NCBI GenBank assembly: GCA_025331445.1
Contig: JAIWNE010000060.1
Coordinates: forward strand, 124,001 to 188,000
DNA length: 64,000 nucleotides
Direction: 5' to 3'
DNA from: Blakeslea trispora
Lineage: Eukaryota > Mucoromycota > Mucoromycetes > Mucorales > Choanephoraceae
Position 1 is the stretch's first letter. Every line of letters starts with the position of its first letter. The notes beneath the pieces are model-generated. The model saw only the letters and a list, made by a program, of their open reading frames with translations, was not told the origin of the DNA and searched no databases. The translations under genes and the position numbers were made by a program. Of this stretch, positions 55,231 to 64,000 are shown in pieces.

Positions 55231-58200
55231 ATGATCATGAATTTAGACAACGATATGGCCCATTTATTCTTACACGATGGTGTATCCTCGGATACCCAAT
55301 TTAACCCCCCGGACTCCTCTTTTAAACCCTTTCCTCTCAAAATCGCAACCCTGAACTGTCGTGGTTTGCGCAAATCCGCTAACCCTACCACTAGCTCTCA
55401 GTTCATTCGTTATCTTCGTACTCTCTCCTTAGACATTATTGCTCTTCAAGAGACACATGCTATTTCCACTGATATCGAAGCTCGATTTCATACACAGTTT
55501 CAAGCTGTGGATAGCATTTGGACTCCACACTGTGGTCTTGTCTCTTTCTCTCCAAGTATCTCCTTTTCTGAGATCGTTAAGAGCCCTTGTGGCCGTCTCA
55601 TTACCGCAACTGTATCGCATGTCTCGAATCTGTTTGATCCTATCGCTATCAGTGTCCTGTATGCTCCAGCGGATCGTAGGGCGCGGTACCCTTTCTTACA
55701 GAATTTAATCCAGTCGCTTTCTTCCTCTCGTATCTTACCTTCTCAACCTTTACGGCATATTCTGCTTGGTGATTTCAACTATTCTGTCGCCTCAAGCACT
55801 AATGCTAGAACTCGACGAAGCAAAGCTCCTACCCCTTGGCTGCATCATATCGATCAGTACTATGCCGACGCCATCACTCCGCGTAAGCACTCGCCTCAGG
55901 CCACTTTTTGTCGGGGATCGTCACAATCATGCATTGACTACATATACGTTTCAAATGACCTTCTCCCCTCCCGCACCTATGGATCTGTCTCATTCATGAA
56001 CCCCGTTTGGACGGATCATTTCTTGGTTAAAGTTCACTTACAGCTAATACCATCATCTGTCTCTGACTCCATGAAGCAGACTGGTAAGGGTATCTGGCGA
56101 GCTCATCCAGGCCTAGCTAAGGATCCGGCTTTTGGCACAAGGCTAGCTGCAGCTCTCTCGCAGACAGTCTCTTCCTTTCCTGATTGGTATTACCCCACTT
56201 TGCAATGGGAATCTATCAAGAACACCGCACGATCAGTGGCTCAGTCCTACTCCCGCCAGAAGTCGTATTCGTTTAAAAAAGCCGAACAAACACTTCAGGT
56301 AAGACGTAGAATTTTGTTGAAGCTCATCAATCGCTTTCCCGAACGCACTAAAGATGTATCGCCTCAACTCCGGGTGATTGAAGGTCAACTCCAGCAACTG
56401 CAACAGTATCATACTGAAACATTGGCATTGCGTGCTGGCATTCGTTGGAGAGAACTGGGCGAGACATCCGCCGGGTACTTAAAACGGACTGTCCAACAGA
56501 GGGCATCTCGCAGCCTTATCACTCCTTTGCTGCATCCTGAGACAGGAGCTCTCAGCACGTGTCGTGAAGACATGCTGGATGCTGCTGCCTGCTTTTATCG
56601 AAATTTGTACACTCCAGATGATATTGACCAGTCGTCGGTGGATGATCTCCTTTCTCACATCCCTGACTCGGTCAAACTTTCTGCTGAGGCCCAAGAAGAC
56701 TTGACGACTCCTTTCACCATCAATGATCTCTTGGAAGGTGTTAACCGTTCCCCAAAGAAGAGTAGTCCTGGTACTGACGGCCTACCGTATGAAATATTAC
56801 AATTAATTTTTCTTCACCCTGACTGTCAATCGATTGCTCTCCGTGTTTTCAACGATGCTTTGGCATATGGATTCTTTCCTTCCTCATGGATGGATACTTC
56901 TGTCTCTCTCTTGCCAAAAAAGGGGTCTTTAGCTGATCTTCGAAACTGGCGTCCCATCTCTCTCATCAATACCGATGCAAAGGTCTTTACCAGACTCATC
57001 AACAGTCGTGTCGTTGAGTGTGCATCTTCTCTGATCACGCCATATCAAACTGGGTTTGTTCGAGGCCGTTTCATTGCCGATAATGGTCTACTAATGAAAC
57101 TAGCCATGGACTATGCTCGCCAAACAAGTTCTCCTGCAATTGGACTGTTTCTTGACCAAGAGAAAGCATATGACAGAGTACATCCCAACTACCTTCGACA
57201 GGTGTTGCTCCTGTTTGGCTTTCCTCAGAGCTTAGTCACCTCTTTGACGACATTGTTCTTTGACACACAGCTTCGATTTAATGTCAATGGGTTTCTTTCG
57301 TCTCCTGTTCCGCAGCTCCGTGGCCTTCGTCAGGGTGATCCAATCTCCCCTGTTCTGTTCAACCTCGCCTTTGAACCACTGCTGCGAAGTGTTCTCTATG
57401 ATCCTGGCTTCACTGGACTGCATCTTCCACGACCACGCCCTTCTTGCTCTGGCGCCCCCCTCAAATTGTTGGCTTATGCTGATGACATTGTGTGTTTTCT
57501 GAACAACCCTAATGACCTCACCATTCTTCAGCACCTACTGCATAAGTACTCGAAGGCATCCAACGCTGTAGTCAACTTTCATAAAACTCAAGCATTCTCT
57601 CTTTCTGGTCGGCCTCTGTCTTCACCTACCTCTATTTGGAGAGAACCCTTAACGTCACACCATATTTTGCAATGGCACGATTGCTTGGCAGCACAACCTT
57701 TGGTTTATCTGGGTTATCCACTGACTACCTCGGTCCAGCAGCGGGATGCTTTTTGTGCCGAGTTGCTGTCGAAAATCCAAACAGCTTGCTCCTTACACTC
57801 CCATCGCTCTCTGTCATTTCGGGGTAGAGCCCTTGTTGTCAATTCTTTGATCCTCTCTCGGTTATGGCATATTCTTCGGGTGACCTCACTTCCTGCTGCC
57901 TTATTCACCAAAGTTCGATCTCTGATCTCCCAGTTCATGAATCGTCAGGTCTTTCCCAAACTGAGTTTTGCCGTCATGTGCCGCCCACGTCGCCAGGGTG
58001 GCCTCGGTCTACTTGATCCGCGAGTGCAACAGCACACACTTCAACTCCGTTGGCTTAAACCCCTTTTGCTGCCTTCTTTAAGTTGGGACGATTCTATTCT
58101 TCTTCCTCGTCTGGTCGATTGGCTGATTCATTGTTCCTCCTCCTCTTCTCTGGTCGCAACTGATCATTGGTCTCACCTGGATTGTCGTCTGGCTTTTGTA

Positions 58201-59241
58201 TTTCCTTCCCTTCGACATCCTTCATTAACTGGATTCCATAACGTTTTCTCTCTTCTTTTCAAAGCGTTAGATGCTCTACCCCGATCGTTTGAGTCGATAG
58301 TAGTGAGCCCTGCCACTTGCCTTTGTCTTCCACTCTCTGCGGTGATCATACCCCCACAGGATCTTGTGATATCCCCTACCCTCCTCCGATTGTCTTGTTC
58401 TATGCTCTACTTCTTCGATTCTGCTACTCAACGGTTGCAGCCAAAATCAAGCCCTCAATTGACTGCTCATCCGACACTCTGTCGACGTTTTTTGAACCAG
58501 GTCCGCTCGAACCTCATCAAATTACAATCCTTTTTTGTGAAGGCATGTATTCCACCAGCCTACGCATCCATCGGATTCAGGCCTTTTGTCCCTCTCACTA
58601 CCCCTCTGCTGGTGGCAGCTGACCCATTTCTCATAGCCTTAGGCTTTATCCCAGATGGTGACGATCTCCTAATGTCCTCAAAGGATTATCGATCACTTCT
58701 TGAAGTTCATGCAAATGTGTCTCGTTTGTCCTCGAGAGTGTGGAAGTTCTTTTGGAGGCTCCCTCTTTCCCATTCTGGTCGCAATATCTGGTATCGTCTC
58801 CTCTTGGGTAAGATCCCTTGTCGGGCAGTTCTGCACAAATTGGTCCCATCTTTCTTTGACTCTCCACTCTGCCTACTATGTGGCACAGATGATGATACTC
58901 TCGACCACTTTCTCTGGCTTTGTCCCATTAAGCTCACAGTGTGGTCAACCTTATGGTCTCTTTTTTTCAAGGACTCGTTCTCTATTGATGCACTCTCCAG
59001 GACTTTTACTTCTTGCACCTTTCCTGTCACACTTGCTTCATCACCCATAGCGGACTCTAGCAGTGTCTTTGGCTCTATACTTGTTTGTATCTGGCGCGCA
59101 CACTGGGCCTTTGTCTTCTCAAACAAACCCTTTGTCTCATCATCTGTGGTGGCTGATGTCATAAGGCAAGTTTCCGTCTCTCAACAAGAACACCTTATCA
59201 AATCGGGCTCATCTCACGCTCCGCTTTTTCTACTTGAATAA
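55231..59241 (+). CDS. LINE 2 ORF2: endonuclease and reverse transcriptase
   Basis: 1336 aa from the first ATG; the open frame begins at 55204 through a TTG and overlaps the ORF1 end by 22 bases in another frame. The endonuclease has TLNCRGLRKS, IALQETH, YAPADRR, LGDFNYS, CIDYIYVS and WTDHFLV. The reverse transcriptase has FLDQEKAYDRVHP, RQGDPISPVLFNLAF and LAYADDIVCF. The C-terminal knuckle is CLLCGTDDDTLDHFLWLC. All catalytic residues are intact. The near-contact between ORF1 stop and ORF2 ATG suggests termination-reinitiation or another coupled translation mode, which is inference. Confidence 0.95.
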   Translation: MIMNLDNDMAHLFLHDGVSSDTQFNPPDSSFKPFPLKIATLNCRGLRKSANPTTSSQFIRYLRTLSLDIIALQETHAISTDIEARFHTQFQAVDSIWTPHCGLVSFSPSISFSEIVKSPCGRLITATVSHVSNLFDPIAISVLYAPADRRARYPFLQNLIQSLSSSRILPSQPLRHILLGDFNYSVASSTNARTRRSKAPTPWLHHIDQYYADAITPRKHSPQATFCRGSSQSCIDYIYVSNDLLPSRTYGSVSFMNPVWTDHFLVKVHLQLIPSSVSDSMKQTGKGIWRAHPGLAKDPAFGTRLAAALSQTVSSFPDWYYPTLQWESIKNTARSVAQSYSRQKSYSFKKAEQTLQVRRRILLKLINRFPERTKDVSPQLRVIEGQLQQLQQYHTETLALRAGIRWRELGETSAGYLKRTVQQRASRSLITPLLHPETGALSTCREDMLDAAACFYRNLYTPDDIDQSSVDDLLSHIPDSVKLSAEAQEDLTTPFTINDLLEGVNRSPKKSSPGTDGLPYEILQLIFLHPDCQSIALRVFNDALAYGFFPSSWMDTSVSLLPKKGSLADLRNWRPISLINTDAKVFTRLINSRVVECASSLITPYQTGFVRGRFIADNGLLMKLAMDYARQTSSPAIGLFLDQEKAYDRVHPNYLRQVLLLFGFPQSLVTSLTTLFFDTQLRFNVNGFLSSPVPQLRGLRQGDPISPVLFNLAFEPLLRSVLYDPGFTGLHLPRPRPSCSGAPLKLLAYADDIVCFLNNPNDLTILQHLLHKYSKASNAVVNFHKTQAFSLSGRPLSSPTSIWREPLTSHHILQWHDCLAAQPLVYLGYPLTTSVQQRDAFCAELLSKIQTACSLHSHRSLSFRGRALVVNSLILSRLWHILRVTSLPAALFTKVRSLISQFMNRQVFPKLSFAVMCRPRRQGGLGLLDPRVQQHTLQLRWLKPLLLPSLSWDDSILLPRLVDWLIHCSSSSSLVATDHWSHLDCRLAFVFPSLRHPSLTGFHNVFSLLFKALDALPRSFESIVVSPATCLCLPLSAVIIPPQDLVISPTLLRLSCSMLYFFDSATQRLQPKSSPQLTAHPTLCRRFLNQVRSNLIKLQSFFVKACIPPAYASIGFRPFVPLTTPLLVAADPFLIALGFIPDGDDLLMSSKDYRSLLEVHANVSRLSSRVWKFFWRLPLSHSGRNIWYRLLLGKIPCRAVLHKLVPSFFDSPLCLLCGTDDDTLDHFLWLCPIKLTVWSTLWSLFFKDSFSIDALSRTFTSCTFPVTLASSPIADSSSVFGSILVCIWRAHWAFVFSNKPFVSSSVVADVIRQVSVSQQEHLIKSGSSHAPLFLLE

Positions 59242-59315
59242 CCAATCCATTTACTTTCACAAAACCAAAAACCCTTAAAAACATTTTAAAATTTAGAAAA
59301 CCCAAAAACATGCAT

Positions 59316-59337
59316 GTGACTTGATATCCATCGTCAC
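59316..59337 (+). other. Conserved 3' stem-loop of LINE 2
   Basis: Arms GTGAC plus GAT and ATC plus GTCAC pair around ATCC with a two-base bulge (TT). Compared with LINE 1, the upper stem changed from GAG/CTC to GAT/ATC, so one pair changed from G-C to T-A while pairing is kept. TTAATAAA follows immediately in both. Confidence 0.72.
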
Positions 59338-59376
59338 TTAATAAACAAGAGCTTGATGCTCCATATAAAAAAAAAA

Positions 59377-59391
59377 ATAAATAGCCAAATC
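59377..59391. repeat. 3' target-site duplication of LINE 2
   Basis: Exact second copy of the 15 bases at 53746-53760, following the A-tail. Confidence 0.92.
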
Positions 59392-59908
59392 ACATATATC
59401 GCTTTGGTAGTCATGATGATACTATCTCGAGAATCAGAGAAACTACTCTTATTATCTCAAAGAGGAAACAGCTTAGCTAAATTCCGTCTTACAATTAGTT
59501 ATGTTTCTAAAGATTCCTTAGGTTTCAGGTAATACATTAACAGCACTGGCATGATGTATAGCATCAATAATTGTGCGAGTAGCTGTATCTGATCTTAGGA
59601 TTATAGCTACAATACAAAATTTAACAAAATGTCTAAAATGGTTGTTTTTTATGCTGAACTTTGGCTTATCTAATAAAGCACAATCTAAGCCCGTATTCTT
59701 TCATTCCATAAGCCTATACTCAATGCTTGGCACCTATAAATTTATGAACAGCCAGAATTATCAGAATGCTTTTTTTCTTCTTCTTACAAGATTCATTTGC
59801 ATAAACACGCTGTTCATAATATGGTAATTATCTCGCCTTTAATTGTGTCTTGATCAAAAGTACTGAAAGCAAACATCATCTTTTGCCATTGCTCGATTTC
59901 GACATCAG
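59392..59908. other. Spacer downstream of LINE 2
   Basis: The plus-strand frame at 59573-59827 has no domain. The first exon of the short gene that follows may lie here but I could not place it. Confidence 0.4.
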
Positions 59909-60311
59909 GGAAACTGCTGCGGCTCTGAGAGTAGAGAAGTGGAAGGACATGAGCTTAAAACAAAACAAAAGACATCACATAACAAAGGCCAAGTTTTGGG
60001 TGGAAATGGGCCTGCTCACTCTGACCCCAATGCTTCTAGAGAGGCTAGGATAATTGCAGCAGAAAAAAGAAAGTTGGAGGTAAGTGGTCGTAATATAAAA
60101 GCCAAACAAATGGTGACTAACTTGTGTTAGGATGAAAATCGTGGAGTGAAACCAGGCGGTGGTAAATTAACTAAGCAACTGAAGGAGCAAAACAAGCAAT
60201 CAGTCACCAACAACTCACGCGATGATAATTTAGTGGTAAGTGCTTGTTCATGATTTTGACTGAAAGTGTCTCCTAAGTCTTTTTTTTTTTTGCATAATGT
60301 AGTGGGATTGA
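59909..60311 (+). CDS. Short basic hypothetical protein, 5' end unresolved
   Basis: Three coding blocks join in frame: up to 60079 (GHELKTKQKTSHNKGQ, GPAHSDPNASREARIIAAEK), 60131-60235 (DENRGVKPGGGKLTKQLKEQ) and a tiny last exon 60303-60311 that adds Trp-Asp and the stop. Borders are good (GGAG/GTAAGT, TTAG/GATG, AGTG/GTAAGT). The upstream part of the first block stays open to about 59880 without an ATG, so at least one more exon lies upstream. The product is small, charged and probably disordered. I do not recognise it. Confidence 0.5.
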
Positions 60312-60688
60312 GTCAAGGTTACCTATAGTCCTTCTAATATGTTTATTTACATTCAATTCACTATTTATTACACAATTACATACATGTAAACTTTCTTCAT
60401 TTAAACACAGCTTTTTATTATTAGTAGATAATACACAGATTTTATTCCTTTGTCTTCTTTGACAGCAGGCAAATAAATGTATTCACATAAAGACAAAAGG
60501 GGGGTTTAAAGTAAAAGAAGAGGTCAAAAAGAAAAATCAAAACAGAATAATAGTGGCTACCTGTCTTGATTGTGTACACAAACAAGATAACCTTGGAACG
60601 GTTCCATCTTATTTCGCTTGTGTTCAAAACAATTACTGTTTCTCTCTTTTCTTCTTGATTTTTATTTTCTTTTTCTTTTCAACAGAGC

Positions 60689-61720
60689 ATGACAAAACCT
60701 TTCTATAAAAAAAAGAAGCCAGGCTATATACCAAATTACAAGAAGCCATTTATTGCTACACAAGATCCAAATTTGTTCAAGGGCTATGATCTTCCTCTAT
60801 TAAGAGGGATGGATCAAGATAGCGTGTTTATTGAGACAACTCATATTCAAGACAAGGATAAGCTCAAGAACTATTTGAATTCTTTCAATACAGGAGATAC
60901 ATACATATATTATGGAAGACAGCCTGAAGAAAGAACATGGCAATCAAGAACATTTTTAGAGACTTCGTGGGATACTAAAAGTCAAGTTTACGTAAAACTG
61001 ATATCAGAAGGTCTTTTGATGAATGGCGAAGATAAACCTCTCAAAGGTTACAGAAGCCTACCATCCGATGTCCATATTGTCCGTGTTAGAATCGAACAGT
61101 TGCCCAAGATGGAACCCAGAAAGCTGATAGAACAGCTTAAAGAACGTATGTCTTCTTTTGGAGAAGTGCTACACATTGGGCTCTTAAAGGATGGTCAGTG
61201 TTTTGTTGGTACAGGTTTTGCGTACCTCAACATGGATACTCAACCTGAACCAGAAGAACCGTTGAGACCTATTATTAACTGGCTGGATGACAGAAAAAGG
61301 ATCAACCTAACTTGGGATCATGTCCCACCTTTTTGTTATTTTTGCAGGAAGGAGCACCATTATAAGACAGAATGTCCGGCTTATATGAATTCCAAACTAT
61401 GCTTTAAATGTAGAAAGCCTGGTCATGTACTTAAACTATGCCCATATCGTAACAAGCCTTTGCCTAGAATGGGTGATGAAGACGCATACTCAGAGGATGA
61501 AAAAGAGAGTGAGGTTTCTATTCAAGAAGGAGCCGTTACTCCACTTTCTGAAGCTTCTTTTGTCTCTCAAGAAAGAATCGCGCTTTTTCTCGAAAACTTA
61601 AAATTGATTCCTCCTGCTGAATTGGAGAAGAGAAGATTGATGCAAAGCCAGCACTTGAAATCACTTCTAATGTTTCAAGAGAGAAATGTTGAAAGCGAAG
61701 AAAATTTTATTCAGCTGTAA
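60689..61720 (+). CDS. Free-standing LINE ORF1-like zinc-knuckle protein (candidate domesticated gene)
   Basis: 343 aa in one exon, intact. It matches the LINE ORF1 proteins in domain order: a basic N-terminus (FYKKKKPGYIPNYKKP), the block DSVFIETTHIQDKDKLKNYL (compare SVFIDITNVKDIKLFFSDL of LINE 2), an RRM-like part (IEQLPKMEPRKLIEQLKERM, SSFGEVLHIGLL, GTGFAYLNMD) and two CCHC knuckles (CYFCRKEHHYKTEC, CFKCRKPGHVLKLC). It lacks the third cysteine-histidine motif, and no endonuclease or reverse transcriptase follows; no A-tail or target duplication is seen. The codon choice is AT-leaning like host genes, unlike GC-richer LINE 2. The ATG follows a pyrimidine tract and CAG, so an upstream noncoding exon is possible. 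A role in RNA binding is inferred. Confidence 0.75.
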   Translation: MTKPFYKKKKPGYIPNYKKPFIATQDPNLFKGYDLPLLRGMDQDSVFIETTHIQDKDKLKNYLNSFNTGDTYIYYGRQPEERTWQSRTFLETSWDTKSQVYVKLISEGLLMNGEDKPLKGYRSLPSDVHIVRVRIEQLPKMEPRKLIEQLKERMSSFGEVLHIGLLKDGQCFVGTGFAYLNMDTQPEPEEPLRPIINWLDDRKRINLTWDHVPPFCYFCRKEHHYKTECPAYMNSKLCFKCRKPGHVLKLCPYRNKPLPRMGDEDAYSEDEKESEVSIQEGAVTPLSEASFVSQERIALFLENLKLIPPAELEKRRLMQSQHLKSLLMFQERNVESEENFIQL

Positions 61721-62136
61721 TAGTTATAGTTTTAAGGCTGTTCGGGTTAAAATGATATGATTTCATATGCATAACTTTAAATGGATGAACACACAACATG
61801 AGCAATAAATTGCTTGCAGAGAATTGTGTCAAAAAGTTAAAAAAATTGATATTATTTGTCTTAAAGTAGTTAGTCAGCGCTTGATTTGTTCTAAATAAAT
61901 CAATTTTGCTTTCCAGCATGTAAGAGAAACGATCGAATCAGTAGACTAATAGAAACTTGTTCTGTCCCACAGCAAATTTGAAAAAGTTCCTGCCACACCT
62001 GGTATATTATCTGGCCCCTACACAGAAACAAAAGGCCTTTTCTCTCAACTTTTTTTTTTTTTTGAAAAAAAGAGTATATACAATATAGTTTATTACACTT
62101 GTATACAGATGAAGAAATCTGAGTTGGTTAATTATA
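61721..62136. other. Convergent spacer
   Basis: Between the ORF1-like gene and the 3' end of the FUSC gene. T- and A-rich runs near 62050-62070; no gene. Confidence 0.55.
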
Positions 62137-64000
62137 CTACGACTCATTATAAACAAATTTACTATTCTGCTCAATATCTTGATCTTCAAAAAGTTCTTCC
62201 CACTGGTCCTTTGGTATAATCGCTCCAAACAATAATGTCATATTATCACCAAGCTAAGATATACATTAAAATCACCGTTTAATAAAACTCGCTTTTTCTT
62301 TTCGTCATATTACCTTATCTAGTTCTCGAATGATGTCTTCTAATGCTGTAACATAAGCATAGTAAAACAGATAGATATGGTTGTTCTCTATCAATCTTCT
62401 TGACCTTACAACAGGTAACTGACGCAGTCTAAGGATTAAAGAATCCCAAGCTTTTCTTGCGGGTGGCAAATAAGGCGGCAATGGAGTTTTGAGCCGCATA
62501 GCTGAGGCTAGCATGTAAAAATAAAGCAATACGTTTCCTACCATCTCACGTCTCTCTTGACTGACTGGTACAATGAAGTCTTGTTGTACTTGCTCAAACC
62601 ATACATCCTTTAGAACTACCTTGCGCATTGAACCAAGTTTGTCAGTTATGTTTTGTAATGAAGCCAATATTTCGCTATAATTAGCCACAGGAAAAGCTCC
62701 TTTTAATCGAGGCTCATTTGGAGTTTGCTTCAATAAGTCTTGTAGTTCCAGCAAAGTGCGTTGTAACCCAATCTCAGCATCCATAAACATTTGGAGCTTC
62801 TGTTGCCTTTGCATCTTGGTTTCCTCACCAGCGAAAACATATGATTCATTTCCTTTAGGCTTTTCTGAGTAAGTAGATACAAGCTTTTGATACAGCCAAG
62901 CCAATCTTAACAAGAAGTCAGAGACACCCTTTCGTAGTTCGACACGAGCCTCGTATGGCCAAACATAAGCTGTAGCAAACAGGCCAAAGATAACACCAAT
63001 GAAGATAGCAACGCATCTTTGCAATGCAAGTTGTGTCACTTCTACTTGATTCATATCTCTATCGTTGTACTTATTGAGCATGACCAAGTTGTAAGCAAGT
63101 AAGGTGAATTGGCCAAACTTTCCATGTTTGTGATTCAGAATAATCCAGAAATTCGGAATGGAGAACAACCAGGTACCTAATATAAGACAATACATATTCC
63201 CGGGAAAAAGAAGATAAAGAGACATGGCTACAAAACAACCCAAGGCAGTAGAAAATATGCGATAGATAGCCACCAAGTTTGTCCCTCCTACAGTAGGTGT
63301 CATAACTACCATCAACTGTTTTTTAATGGCAAAAAAAAGTAGTCAATAGTTAGCGAAAGGAAAAAAAAAAAGCTTAGATTTAGCTTACAGTGATTAATGC
63401 CCATTCCATACGCCACTGTCGAAAACAAGGACCAGTAAAATCAGAAAAAGCAGGCAATGCAAGCAAAATAACAGCAATAGTAGCCTTTGTTGCATATCTA
63501 ACCTTTTGGAGTTTGAACAAAGAGAAGGTTTGCCAAATTGTCATCACAGTTTGTCTCCATTTTGTTTTTGGCAAAGGTGTATGTAGCGTATTTATCTTGT
63601 GCCTCTCATTTGGTATAAAGGTGTTGACACCTTTTTTGCTTGACTTTGGTTTCCTGATTTCCTTGATAAAACGTATCATCATAGTCCACAGAGAGTGCCG
63701 CTTTTGTCTGGCAATGGATAGTGCTTCAACCGATTCCACCAACGATATGAGTTCCTTGGCAAACTCCATCATGTTGAAGACAAAAAAATATACTAGAAAA
63801 ACATCTTCTTGAAGAGTATGGGGATCCTGATGGCTTTGTGTACGATGTTTCATTAATCGCTTGATTGCTTGTCTCTGAGAAGCTTCAAATACAGTCATCG
63901 CTTTAATGAGATTGTTCTTGAGAGTTTCATTGGTAGGCCTTGTAGTCAATTGAGTTTCACTAAAACCTGTTTGGAGATGGCAAATAGTTCGCTTGCATGT
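62137..64000 (-). CDS. FUSC/Bre4-type (DUF2421) multipass membrane protein, 5' end beyond the window
   Basis: Three exons are seen on the minus strand: 62253-62137 (last), 63315-62314, and 63389 to the window edge at 64000, where the frame is still open, so the N-terminus is missing. Hydrophobic segments cluster in two places: ATIAVILLALPAFSDF and WRMEWALIT, joined by splicing to LMVVMTPTVGGTNL, then ALGCFVAMSLYLLFPG and VAIFIGVIFGLFATAYVWP, the FUSC-like membrane bundle. Long amphipathic helices follow (LRKGVSDFLLRLAWLYQKL), and the end has LGDNMTLLFGAIIPKDQW. This matches fungal proteins related to brefeldin A sensitivity protein Bre4 and aromatic-acid exporters. The transported substrate is unknown. 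Confidence 0.83.

Larger units (their letters stand above)
53761..59376 (+). mobile_element. LINE 2: second two-ORF non-LTR retrotransposon, apparently full length
   Basis: About 5.6 kb with a 15-base target duplication (53746-53760 and 59377-59391) and an A-tail. Same layout and orientation as LINE 1, but clearly another subfamily: the proteins align over their whole lengths yet differ at many positions, and the nucleotide sequence is more GC-rich. Both ORFs are open. The 5' untranslated region is a single C. ORF1 and ORF2 are almost contiguous (5 bases between the stop at 55225 and the first ORF2 ATG at 55231), unlike the 91-base gap in LINE 1. Confidence 0.93.

Noticed and set aside
46693..59241. 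Many frames of 60-150 codons opposite or inside the LINE ORFs
   Set aside because: All overlap the long ORF1 and ORF2 reading frames, which have strong domain support, and are shadows.
59850..60053. 67-codon frame overlapping the short basic gene
   Set aside because: It is the wrong frame; the spliced frame with three consistent junctions explains the region better.

Overview
The window is nuclear DNA from a filamentous fungus, most likely an early-diverging Mucoromycota (order Mucorales). The reasons are many short introns (about 43-90 nt) with GTAAGT-type donors and pyrimidine-rich acceptors, AT-rich spacers full of A/T runs, a PL14-type polysaccharide lyase, and LINE elements whose ORF1 carries CCHC knuckles. 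The exact genus cannot be read from the sequence. All splice models below were built by hand from frame continuity and GT/AG sites; none has transcript support.

Region 1 (1-16.5 kb) holds a phospholipase D with PX and PH domains (1466-5873, +), an HHCC/H2C2 zinc-binding regulator candidate (6190-7589, -), a TnpB/Fanzor-like relic (about 9.5 kb), a nine-exon HPC2/ubinuclein HIRA-complex subunit (10553-12891, +), TIM10 (13112-13434, -), a small secreted protein (15015-15404, +) and tRNA-Ser(AGA).

Region 2 (17.7-30.2 kb) is gene-dense: a histidine acid phosphatase in eight exons (-), a CAS1-type O-acetyltransferase (+), a UBA-UBX-leucine-rich-repeat protein (-), the complex I subunit NDUFA13/GRIM-19 (+) and a secreted, probably GPI-anchored PL14 lyase (-).

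Region 3 (30.8-37.7 kb) has a probably decayed hypothetical gene and a tomosyn/Sro7/Lgl exocytosis regulator of eight exons, one intron of which appears to be GC-AG.

Region 4 (38.4-61.7 kb) is a transposon-rich island: a frameshifted Tc1/mariner relic, an intact-looking Crypton tyrosine recombinase in three exons, GC-rich and AT-rich tandem repeats, tRNA-Lys(CTT) with an LTR-like repeat behind it, and two complete-looking LINEs. Both LINEs lie on the plus strand, each with 14-15 bp target-site duplications, ORF1, ORF2 (endonuclease, reverse transcriptase, zinc knuckle) and a poly-A tail. Just downstream is a free-standing ORF1-like gene without endonuclease or reverse transcriptase, a candidate for domestication.

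The window closes with a FUSC/Bre4-type membrane protein that runs off the right edge (-).

The most interesting signals are: (a) both LINEs start within one or two bases of the ORF1 start codon; (b) their 3' ends share a bulged hairpin with compensatory changes in the upper stem; (c) an LTR-like repeat lies at a similar distance 3' of both tRNA genes in the same relative orientation; (d) the lone ORF1-like gene; (e) the UBA-UBX-LRR architecture.
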